Shown in pieces: positions 42,063-51,916 of a DNA stretch of 51,916 nucleotides. Position numbers and translations under genes: made by a program. The number at the start of each line of letters is the position of its first letter. Positions within the stretch are counted from its first letter, which is position 1. This DNA comes from Pseudoneurospora amorphoporcata. Its lineage: Eukaryota > Ascomycota > Sordariomycetes > Sordariales > Sordariaceae. The stretch covers positions 1 through 51,916 of the forward strand of contig MU859287.1 in assembly GCA_033297205.1 (NCBI GenBank), in the 5' to 3' direction. The notes below the pieces were generated by a model. It did no database searches. It saw only the letters and a program-made list of their open reading frames with translations, and was not told the DNA's origin.

Positions 42063-43107
42063 CCACGGAAGCCGGGAAGCTGGCAGTAGCTGAGGTGAAT
42101 TTGATGCATGTGGGATGGGTGTAGGTGCTGAGGTTGGATAATCACCTGCCTCTAGGTAGTCAGCGTGTTTGGTATAAAGGGTATATATGTAAGGGGAAGA
42201 ACAAAGATTGGAGCCAATGGGTGACCTGGATAGAGCATCCCGAGGCAAAGTATCTCGACCTCCATACCTAGGTATACCATGGTCTCGACAAGGGGGTCAG
42301 GTCGGCATAAGTTTCAGCAGCAACCTCGTTCCCGCTCCGCAGACTCACCATTCGCTTTTTGAACCAAAGACTGGTAAAAGACAAGCTTTCATAGCTTTCC
42401 AATTGATGAGAAATGTGAATGTTGAATGGATGACCCCTATGAGCCGGGTGGAAGCAGAAGGTCTTTCCTCCATGTGAGAAAGTGTGAACATCCCGGCCTG
42501 TGATGTTTGTTGTTGTTGGGAGAAGTGACTTGGCTGCAGAGAGGTCCAACAACGAGAAGCAGTTGGAGAGCAAGACGCACGGACCACACACCATCAACTC
42601 CAAGTGCGTGCTAGTACAGTACAGTGCTCTCTGGCGAATCTGGCAAGTACCTCAGCGCCTGCCGTGGGCGGGGAAGTTACCTGGAAGGCAGGAGTTCCAC
42701 AGAACCTGGAAGCTCTCTAGGTGGATCGCTCCCCTGTCACCCTGCCGAGCGTGCTGGCCAACGCGACAGTTCGGCACTAAACCCAAAGTAGTCGCAAGGT
42801 GTTGGGAAGGTCGCAGTGCAGTCCCCGTCACTCCAACCAAGCAAGACCGCAAGCTACGTCTTCCATCGACTGGCAGCGTCAAAGAAATTCCAAAACAACA
42901 CTTGGACTCACTTCTGCATCACCACGTCCCCGACCACCCCGAGGTCATCCCATTTTCGCGACCTTCCTTTTTATTTCCAGCGACAGCAGCGTCCCCAAGT
43001 CGACCCGAGAACTGTTACGACTCTTCCGCAATCGACCCGTTGTCGCGTGTTTCGTTGCGTGTTTGCGGTCTCGCCCATTCATGCACCGCTAAGCCGGTAT
43101 TCCCAAG
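42063..43107. promoter_or_regulatory. Intergenic region upstream of the Tpr/Mlp gene
   Basis: This 1.05-kb region holds the 3' UTR of the membrane-protein gene and the promoter and 5' leader of the Tpr/Mlp gene. A palindromic TACCTAGGTA lies near 42265-42274. A 224-codon plus-strand open frame (42500-43174) overlaps the true start in another frame and is not credible. Confidence 0.55.
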
Positions 43108-46100
43108 ATGGCGGCGGCCGAGGTGGACGTGGGCTATCTCTCGACCCAGATCGGCGTACCTGATTCCGATCTGAATTCCGCCCTTACGGCGCCGACTCCA
43201 GACCTGGTCAAGATCATATTTGATGCTATAATAACTAAGATTCGTACCCTCGAAGAGGACAAGTTCCAGTTGGGAATTGAGCTGGAAGGCGCCATCCGGA
43301 GCTCGGAGTCGCGCTGTGAACAGTTCAAGGCCACCACCGACAAGGCCCTCAAGGAAGTTGATGAGCTCCGTCAGAAATTACAAGATGAAGGCAAGACCCT
43401 CTCTCCCCCCATCCCCCAAAGCCTCGCCGCGCCTTACTGCTAACACGTCTGTGTCACACAGAGACCAAACGGCGCTCTATAGAGAACGAGCTACAGACCC
43501 TCAAGTCCTCAGGATCGACCTCGCTTTCCGAAATCGAAACCCTCCGTGCGCGTATTGCCTCGCTCGAGACTTCGAATCGCGAAACCCTTGCCATCGTCGA
43601 CTCCAAGACCACGGCCAACGCTACCTTGGCCGAGGAGCTCCAGGATCAGCACAAGAAGATCCTCAGGCTGAACCAGGAGGTCACGTCCCTCAACCAGGCT
43701 GTACAGACCGCACAGACTACCGCCAATTCCGCAAAGTACCGTGAGGAGGCCCTAAAGCAGGAACTGGAGCACGCGAAACGCACCAATGACTGGCTTGACA
43801 ACGAGCTCAAGACCAAGAACGCCGAGGCGATCAAGTTCCGAAAGGAGAAGGGCGCTCGGATCGCCGAGCTGCAACGCCTAAACGAGGACGCAAGCTCGAC
43901 CGTCGAATCGCTCACTAGAAGCGAGCAGGTGCTTCGCAAGCGCCTCCAGGAGGCACAAGAGAAGGCTGAGGAGGCCTTGATAAAGGTCCAGCAACTTCAG
44001 GAAGCCGCTGCCCGTACCGAAGAGGGTTTCAAGCAGGAGCTCGAATCCGCCAAGCGCCTTGTCGAGCTCAAGGATCAACAGTCCGAGACTCATCGTAACC
44101 GCTTGAAGGAGGTCGAGTTGAGACTGGAGCGGATCAAGGACGACCACGCCGACGAGATTAGACGCATCAGACGTGAGCTCGAGCAAGAAAAAGATGATCA
44201 TGCACAGACGGAGCAGCGCGCCCAGGCGCTGCAGAATGAAGTCGACCGTATCAAGGCGTCCGGTGATTCTCGCGGTAGATCTCCCGGCACTGGACCTCAA
44301 ACCCCCAGGGGTGACGGCTCCTTTATCGCTACTCGTGCGGGATCTCCCTTCGGTACGCCCCTCTCCATTCGCGGTAGAGTCGGCCAGCGTGCTACTGATG
44401 CTATTGAGGAGCTTTACAACGTCAAGGGCCAGCTTGCTGGTGAGAAGCGGCGTTGCAAGAAGCTACAGGAAGAACTCGACGATGCCGTCGCCATGCTCGA
44501 AGCCAAGATGCCTGAAATCGACGAGCTCAATGCAGAGTCGGAACGCCTCAAGAACGAGACGATTCAAATGTCACAACTCCTGGAACAGTCATATGAGGAG
44601 CGCGACCTTGCCGTCAAGACCCAGAGGAAGGCAGAGGCACTTGCGGCTACGGCCCAGGCTGAGGTCAAGATCCTTCGTGGGCAGCTGCGTGATTTGAGCA
44701 CTCAAGTCCATGTTCTGTGCTTCAATATCCATGCTGAGGAGAAAGGTCTCGATAAGTTGACAGAAGAAGAAGCCGCCAAGTTCGAGAGGCTCAAGAGGGG
44801 CGAAGTTACCGAAAATGCCCTGGACGACATGTCGGATACTCACCAGTACATTACCGAGAAATTTGTCGCTTTCAAGGACATCTACGAACTACAGGAGAAG
44901 AACCAGGAGCTCCTGCGTGTGGTTCGTGACCTTGCTGACAAGATGGAGAACGAGGAGGCCATGGCTGAGAAGCAGCAAGCAGCCCAGGATCACGAGGAGG
45001 TCCAGCAATTGCGTACTATTGTCACGACCCTTCAAGATGAGGTCAAGTCGATTACGGTACGCATGAAGAGCTACATGACAGAGAGAGACATGTTCCGTCG
45101 CATGCTCCAGCAGCGAGCCAACCCTGCCGAAATTCGCGCTGCCCTGGGCGAGGATGTAAGCCAACGTGAAGTTCTCGCTAGCATCGAGCAAAACTCCACC
45201 GAAAATGCAGACCTCGCCGCGGCCTATAGGGAGCTACAGGCGCAGTACGACTCTTACCGAAACGACCAAACGACTGAACGCAAGTCTCTTAAGGAGCAGA
45301 TCGACAAGCTGTCTTCGGAGAAGGGCTCACTTCAGGCTGAGATTGCCAAGGTCTCCAGCCAGCTTACGCTCGCTACGGAACGCTACAGTATGCTGGAATC
45401 CAACTTTAAGGCAGCTCAGAGTGAGAATCAGCAGCTACAGAAGAGAAACCAGACCTTGTCCGAGTATGGTGTCAAGCAAGATCTGCGGGTACAGCAGATC
45501 GCCGAGGACCTGGTTGAGGCTCGTGGCTTGGCTGAGAGCCTCCGCAGCGAGAATGCCAACCTCAAGGCGGAGAAGAACTTGTGGAAGACGATCCAGGAAC
45601 GCTTGAGCCAGGATAATGAGAGCCTTGCACAAGAAAAGGCAAGGCTTAACACTTTGTTGACCAATCAACAGTCCCTTCTCAATGAGCGCGAGCTCAGCGA
45701 GTCTGAGGCAAAGCGCAGACAACAAACCCAGATCGACACTCTTGAGACAGAACTCTCTACTACGAAGCGCAAGCTTTCTGAGGAGATGGAGGAGAGCAAG
45801 AAGCTTCAGCTTAGGAAAGAGTTCGACTCCCAGCAATACCAGAAACGCATTGATGAGCTCACTTCGATGATCAGCCAGGTCAAGGAGGAGAACGTGGCCG
45901 CCAAGACTACTCGCGATCATCTTCAGGCTCGCGTTGGTGAACTTGAGGTTGAGCTTCGTAACGCGCAAGAACGTGCCGACCGTCTCCGTCCCCTGCCAAC
46001 TCCCAGACAGCCTGCTGAGCAGGGATCTACCGATGATGATTCTCAGGCTCGTATTGAAGAGCTCGAGAATGAAGTCCAGGATCTCAAGAATAGCATCGAC

Positions 46101-49100
46101 CTGCTCAACACGCAGCTTGAGAATGCCAAGCAGCAATGTGATAATTTCAAACAGCTCAGCCGCGAAATGGAGGAAGAGCTTACGAGCGCGAACGAGACCC
46201 AGGAGCAATACCGACAACAGATGGATGCGGATCTCGCAGCGAAGGACAGCAGAATCAACGAACTGCAGCAGCGTGTTGAAGGGCTTACAGTCGAGCTGGG
46301 CAACTCCAACAGCGAGCTTAACATGCTTCGCGATTCCCGGGCTGATGTCGCTCGCAAGTTTGAAGACAAGGAGCGCATGCTCAACAGTGAAATTTCTCGC
46401 TTGAAGGACGAAGAAGAGAGGTATAAGGAAGCCTTCAAGTTCCATCAGCAAGACTTGCGGGCCCAGGCTGAGATTGCCACCAAGGCCCAACAGGATTACG
46501 AACAAGAACTTGTCAGGCATGCAGAGGCGGCCAAGCTGCTTCAGCAGCTTCGGGAAGAGCATAACCAACTCAGGAGTCATTCGGCTCAGTGGAGGGCTGA
46601 GGCTGAGTCGGCCAAACTTTCTCTGACACAGAGTGAGCAGTCTTGGGAGGAGCGCAGACAGCAGCTCGAACAAGAGATCGCTGAGATCAAGGCAAGGAGG
46701 GACGACCTCACTGCGCAGAACAAGCTTCTTCACCAACAGCTCGATGGCGTTACTTCTCAGATCAGTGCTTTGCAGCAAAGCCGTTCCGCAATGGATGATT
46801 CTGCCGAAGGCACCCCGATTTCTGCCCACGATGATGCCGTTGAAGGTCTTCGGGAACTCAACAACTACCTACGTCGCGAGAAGGAGATCCTTGAGGTACA
46901 GTTTGATCTCAAGGTACAAGAAGCGAAGAGGCTTCAGCAGCAGCTCGAGTATTCCCAATCGCAGCTCGATGAAGCACGTCTCAAGCTTGATCAGGAGCGT
47001 CGCTCTCAAGCTGATAGCGCCAGAAACTCACTTACCCACAAGGAGTTGATGGATAAGCTGAACGAGCTCAACCTGATCCGTGAGAGCAATGTCACACTCA
47101 GGAATGAGAACCTGCGAATCCAGGCACAACTTGCGATGAAGAACCGGAAGATTGAAGATCTCGAAAACAAAATTCAGCCCTTGGAAGCCAGGATTGGTGA
47201 GCTCGAGCTCGACAAGACCTTTAAGGAGGCGGAAGTCAAGCAGCTGCAAGAAGCCCGCGATGGCCTACAGAAGAGAATCGAGTCCATCCTCAGCAAGTAC
47301 GGCCAAGCTGATCCTCAAGAAGTTGAACAGCTCAAGGCCTCGGTCGAGAGCCTGCAAGCTGAGCATGAAGCCTTCAAGCAAGCCGAAGCCGCGCTCGAAG
47401 AGAAGCTTAAAGAGGCTGAGACGAACCTAGAAACTGAGCGGACCAACTGGAAGAATATGCGGGCCCGCCTTGCAGAGGACTTCAAGACTCGCTTCGGGAA
47501 TGTCAAAAACCAGCGCAACGAGATTGCTGCTGAGAAGCAAGCGCTCCAGACCACGCTGGATGCTACTAATGAACGGCTGTCGGCCGTCGAGAAGGATCTG
47601 GAGTCAGCCAGACAGGAGCTGGTAAACTTGCAGACGCATAACGCACTGCTTCAGGAACAGCATGCGCAGGCCGCAGCGGCATCTGTAGAGCAGACCGTTC
47701 CCGCCGTTGCCACTACTCCTGCAGAACAAGATCCCCAGCTTCAACAGCAGCTAGGTGAGCTTAGACAGGAACTAGAATCGGTCCAGTCACAGAAAGTCAC
47801 GGTTGAGGCCGAACTCGATAGCCTCAGGGCGGAACTCGCGACTACGATCACTGAGCGCGACGAAGCCCGCGCAGAGGTTGCACGCCTACAAGCTTCTTCG
47901 AACGGCAATGACACCGAAATGCAAGATGTTGAGACGGCTCACCCTACTTCTGCCCCGGCACCAGCTCAAGAGGGCACCGGTCTCTCAGATGAGGAACGGA
48001 AGGCGTTGGAGGAGAGAATTGCGGCTGCTGAGGCGAAGGCTGCCGAGTTCGAGGCTAAGGCTAAGGACTTGGAAGAACGCGCCGATGCCATTGTTAAGCA
48101 GCGTTCTGAGAAGATGAAGACTGCGCTGAACAAGAAGCTGGCCGAGTCGAAGGAGGCCATGGAGAAACAGACTCAGGAGGAGAGGCAGAAGCTGCAGGCT
48201 GAGTATGATCTCAAGCTCCAACAAGAGCTCGCGATCCTGAAGGCCGAGCAGCAGAGCGGGGTGCCTCAGAACGGCGTGCCGGCGACACCAGCAAAGCCTC
48301 CCACTGCCCAAAATGCACAAACCCCAGGTGTCGGTACCCCTGGTACTCCTGGTCTCCCGGATCTCACCAATCTTACCGATCAACAGACTCGCGAGCTCAT
48401 CAGCTCCAACCAGGTGATCATGGGTATCATCAAGAGCAATGTTAAGAAGAACATTGCCACAGAGTCAAAGAAGGTTCGTGAGGAAGTGGAGGCGACCGTC
48501 AAGGCCGATTATGAACAGAAAATTGCCGCTGCTAAGGAGCAAGCGGCTGCTCTTACTGAGAAGAAATCGGCCCTGCGACTTAACATGCTTGACCGTCAGC
48601 TCAAGACCGAGAAGGCCAAGACGGCTGTCGTCGAGACCGCGGCAAAGGAAACGCCGCAGAAGCCCGTTGTCGAAGTGTGGGAAGTTGCAAAGGTTGCTAA
48701 AGCCCCCGCCCCGGCTCCGGCACCACCGGCGCCCACACCCGCTGCAGTTGCTCCCGCCACTGGCCAGCAACCGGCGACCCCCCTGAGTAAGCTCCACCGT
48801 GCCCGTAAATCGATGACCAAGTGTACTAACGATGGCTTAGACGCCGCCGGTGCTGTAGTAGTGAAATCCACTCCTGGAGAGGAGACCAAGCCTCAGATCA
48901 CCCCGACCCCAGCCAACAAGGCGGCGCCTGCTCCGGCCAGGCAAGGCTCCATCATAGCTGGACAGGTCGTTGGTAACCCCTTCGGTCAGCCTGGAGCGAA
49001 CCAATCCCCAGTGGCTACTCAGCCACCTACCAATCCATTCGGTGCCGCATCCCAGCAGCAACAGAACGCGCAGCAACAGCAACCACCTGCCACAAACCCC

Positions 49101-49571
49101 TTCGGTGCTCAACAGCAGCAACAGCCTGGCGGCCAACAGCCACAGGGACAGCAGCAACAACACCAGCAGCAAGGGGGCCAGTTCCCTGGTGGTCAGCAAC
49201 AACAACAAAACCAGAACCACCAGGGTAACCGTACCAGCATCCCAGTGGCTAGAGGAGGCGGGAACAACGCTCGTGGTGGACGTGGCGCATACGGGGCCCA
49301 GGGCCGTGGCGGTCAAGGACAACGTGGTCGTGGTGGCTTCGGTGGACGCGGCGGAGCCGGTGGCATGAACCCCCATGCTGGCGAGTTCCAACCCGGTCAA
49401 CAAGCCGCTGGCAACAAGAGGCCTAGAGGTGACGGGGAAGGAGGAAACCAAGGAGGACCCAAGAGAGCTCGTGGTGGGGGCAACGTTGGTGGTGCCGGTG
49501 GCCAAGGAGGAGGAGCGGGAGCGGGAGGTGGTGGTGGAGGAAACGCGGGTCCCGGTGCCGGTGCTGCTTAG
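43108..49571 (+). CDS. Nuclear-basket protein of the Tpr/Mlp1 family
   Basis: Exons 43108-43390, 43462-48786 and 48841-49571 encode 2112 residues; retention of the last intron gives 2130. Residues about 25-1600 are almost continuous coiled coil, dominated by Glu, Gln, Leu, Lys and Arg heptads, with an MLP1/TPR-like segment near residues 960-1100. The C-terminal third has a basic helical block, then a Pro/Ala-rich linker, three NPFG motifs among poly-Gln, and finally RGG repeats (ARGGRGAYG, GRGGFGGRGG) and a Gly-rich end. Tpr/Mlp proteins form the filaments of the nuclear basket and take part in mRNA export surveillance and spindle-checkpoint tethering. Length fits the family (yeast Mlp1 1875, human TPR 2363). 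Intron 1 (43391-43461) has a GC donor, which restores the frame. The other intron is 54 nt with consensus donor, TACTAAC branch and TTAG. Confidence 0.93.
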
Positions 49572-51239
49572 AAGGAGATAGTAGCTAGGAAGCGCGATCC
49601 GGTACTATCCTTGGAGGAAATGGAGGAGGGCATTTTCAGAATGGTATGGCAGGACGGTGATCATGTCAAGTTGAAGCTTAGAGTCTCGAAAGGAAATGGC
49701 AGAAGCAGTAGTGGCTGTGTATGGGATCCGAGCTTTGAGTTACACGCTAGAACTCGCGGCAGTTCTCCAAATATTCTTCCGTTTGCATGAAGTACATATC
49801 AATTTTACACAAAGACAAAGCACTTATTCAGCAACTGCATTCACGTCTGCACTCGCGCCTGCCCTACATGCACTTACTGCATTCACTGCAACAGCACTGC
49901 ACCTGCAAGCTGCAAGCTCGCTCTTGCTTTTTGGTCTTGCGCTTCTCTGTTGTGTCACGTTACACAACATCGAACAAGCGACGAAGCAACCAAAGGCAGT
50001 AACGATCGACCAACTGACTGACCTAGACCAACTGAGATAGCAGTAGACGAAAGTCGGATTTGGATGTGCTGACTGGAAGAACCATTCACTGAATGCAACT
50101 CAACTGCGTCTGCGAGTCCCAGAGTGCCGAGTGTCTTCGGGCTATGGACCCTTGCGACGTCTTTGAGAATACTACCCATTTAGTACAACATAATTCTCGT
50201 TAGGTCGCCTACCATTTCGGTTTGATATGTCGGTCGATATCCTTTTGGATCTGCATATCTCTGACGAATTTCATGTTTATTAATCATTCGTTCTTCTGGT
50301 CTGATAGGTAGCCTTAGCGATCGGTCGGTCAGTATTTCTAACACCGCCAGGTATCAGTACCGGCAGGTAGGTAGTACAAAGAACTCACTCAAACCCCTAA
50401 AATGGAAGTTGTCGTCAATTTGCGCAAGTCGAGTCCGAACACTCCCCCTGGACTGGACTTGAAGTGCGAGGGGAGGAAGTTTGGAAGGGAGACGAGAAAC
50501 AGAATTCGGTCAAACGGAGACAATCACCGAGCACTACCATACCTGCAACATCATATATTCTCCGAGCTATTGGCCGTACTGATGGCCACCATGGAACACG
50601 CAATATCTTAGCAACACATGACATTACTGAAGCTGTTGGTAGTACGTATTCTACCCAGGCAGGTTGAAAGTGTCATCAGTCCGTTTGACCTAGACCCAAT
50701 GAGCGTTGTACATATGTACACATAACCCTACATTTACCCTGCCCCATTGCCCAGGCTAACTCCGATATTTGTAGCCCCCCTTCTCTCGGACTTAAGACTC
50801 CCCAAGGCCATCGCCATCACTGTCTGCATGCCCCTTCTTCGGAGTTTGACCCAACTCAGCCGACTACACATAGGTACCTACCTAGGTAGACACATGACTC
50901 TCATCCAAGCTTGTCTCATTCGCATCTTAAAAGAACTGGCCAGTGCTGTCCTCATACCTAGGAAATAGTCCGCAACAAGATATCGGCCGAAGGTATGAAC
51001 GAGTGTAGATCCGGAAACCGGAATACAGGGAGCACGGGATATGGGCCGTACTCGTCAGGGCTCGAATCGCCTCCCAGACCAATCGCGCAGCCATTGGTCA
51101 GGCGGGGTTAATCGCAAAATACCATCGATTCGCAAAAAAAAAAAAGGGTACATAGAATCCCCGCAAAATTACTAGCAAAGCAAGGTCGCTCAGTTTATGT
51201 ACATATGCGTTCCATATGCCACCCTCTCATTTGAAGGGG
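49572..51239. other. Intergenic region after Tpr/Mlp
   Basis: No gene is supported here; open frames are short and without resemblance. The stretch has several ACCTAGGT/GGTACC motifs, including TAGGTACCTACCTAGGTA at 50871-50888, and a short A run at about 51135. It contains the Tpr/Mlp 3' UTR. Confidence 0.55.
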
Positions 51240-51790
51240 TATTAAGCTATGGCAGTTGAATTATTGTAACTCTATAATTCAAGTAAATTTTCCTCCGGTA
51301 TTACCTCTTGGTATTAATCTACTTCTATTGTTATATAATATTACTATTCTTATTAGTACTGTCTTATTATTTTTATACAATTTTAATAGTATAGAGGAAG
51401 GCATATTTTGAAATATATTTGACAAAGTATTTAACGCGCTTTTAAAAGAGGAGTGAATAAAATTCACCGTCGAAACTTACTAAACAAGGCAATATAAGAT
51501 TCTTACAGCTATTATTAAAGTATAGCAAACTCTATATTATACAGCTTACAACTAATATAATAAGTATTATATTAGGGTAGAAAATGGTAAAAGTAACATG
51601 AAGTTAAAAAGGAGCGAGGACTATAATATATATTTAATTTAAGACTTAGGTCTCTATTAATATATATAATTGTTAACGTGTAGCTAGTACTGTGCCTTGT
51701 AACTGCCTTATACTACCTTGTAGTATAGAAGGCTGATTGCTAAGGACACTATTTCTTCTACGTTACAGAATCAGTCGACTCAGCCTCTTA
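51240..51790. other. A+T-rich tract, probable RIP-mutated repeat remnant
   Basis: Composition changes sharply here to A+T-rich sequence dense in TA and TATA steps, unlike all other DNA in the window. In Neurospora and relatives such tracts are usually relics of transposons mutated by repeat-induced point mutation (C to T in duplicated DNA). No open frame or terminal repeat can be recognised. The last 120 bases of the window turn GC-rich again. Confidence 0.6.
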
Positions 51791-51916
51791 CAGAATCTAC
51801 TAGAATACAGAGGTTTCACTACTGTCATGGGTCTGGCGCCCAGAGGTAATGCCTGGCTTCCATGCGCCAGGCCTGTGCCTGCCGGGGGTTCTCCAGACCA
51901 CCCTGCAGGCCACTGG
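51791..51916. other. GC-rich right edge
   Basis: The final bases are GC-rich and include the inverted pair CCTGGC / GCCAGG (about 51850-51870) that could form a small hairpin. The piece is too short to assign; it may begin a gene or a less degraded repeat. Confidence 0.3.

Noticed and set aside
42500..43174. 224-codon plus-strand frame before Tpr/Mlp
   Set aside because: It overlaps the true Tpr/Mlp start in another frame and shows no protein-like pattern; probably 5' leader.
45435..46829. 464-codon minus-strand frame opposite Tpr/Mlp
   Set aside because: Leu-rich antisense of a Glu/Gln/Lys coiled coil; no independent support.
50402..50611. Short plus- and minus-strand frames near 50.4-50.6 kb
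   Set aside because: They are below 75 codons, overlap on opposite strands, and show no conservation clue.
51279..51467. 62-codon minus-strand frame in the A+T-rich tract
   Set aside because: Asn/Ile/Leu/Ser-rich composition is simply that of A+T-rich DNA.

Overview
The window is nuclear DNA of a filamentous ascomycete. The predicted 3-carboxy-cis,cis-muconate cyclase agrees almost residue for residue with the Neurospora crassa enzyme as I remember it, so the source is most likely Neurospora or a very close relative such as Sordaria. Other features agree: short introns (54-107 nt, with a few longer) with GTAAGT/GTATGT donors, CTAAC branch sites and AG acceptors, gene-dense GC-rich DNA, and one A+T-rich stretch at the right end that looks like RIP-degraded repeat DNA.

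Layout, left to right. A homopolymer-T left flank. A long low-complexity minus-strand protein (1491-4331) directly downstream of the CCR4-NOT ubiquitin ligase NOT4 (4999-7801, minus). Complex I 30-kDa subunit (8916-9880, plus). A divergent pair for catabolism of aromatic compounds: an intradiol ring-cleavage dioxygenase (11697-12659, minus) and the muconate cyclase (14327-15577, plus). An intron-containing tRNA-His (16077-16166). A cysteine-rich membrane protein (16832-17879, minus). The HAL2/MET22 phosphatase (19239-20309, plus) converging on mitochondrial ribosomal protein uL6m (20453-21670, minus). A KAR5/Tht1-type nuclear fusion protein (22776-24442, plus). A GPI-anchored AA12 quinoprotein sugar dehydrogenase (24853-26552, minus). 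A TOK-type potassium channel (27509-29834, minus). A mitochondrial-looking alpha/beta-hydrolase-like protein (30630-32689, plus). SEC13 (32947-34090, minus). PEX20 (35183-36481, plus). A DOPA 4,5-dioxygenase family protein (37511-38139, plus). A membrane protein with three tandem six-cysteine modules (39826-42062, plus). The nuclear-basket protein Tpr/Mlp (43108-49571, plus). An A+T-rich right end (about 51240-51790).

Most genes are unrelated housekeeping neighbours, as is usual in fungi. The one clear functional pairing is the dioxygenase and muconate cyclase, which act in ring cleavage and the following lactonisation of the beta-ketoadipate route and share a 1.67-kb intergenic region. Exon structures were read by hand from splice signals and frame continuity; all sum to intact reading frames. 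I saw no CRISPR array, no intact transposon and no secondary-metabolite cluster. The most unusual points are gene-structure oddities (a start-codon-only exon in SEC13, a GC-AG intron and a stop-free 54-nt intron in Tpr, two possible HAL2 starts), the triplicated cysteine module, and the unresolved relation between NOT4 and the gene below it.
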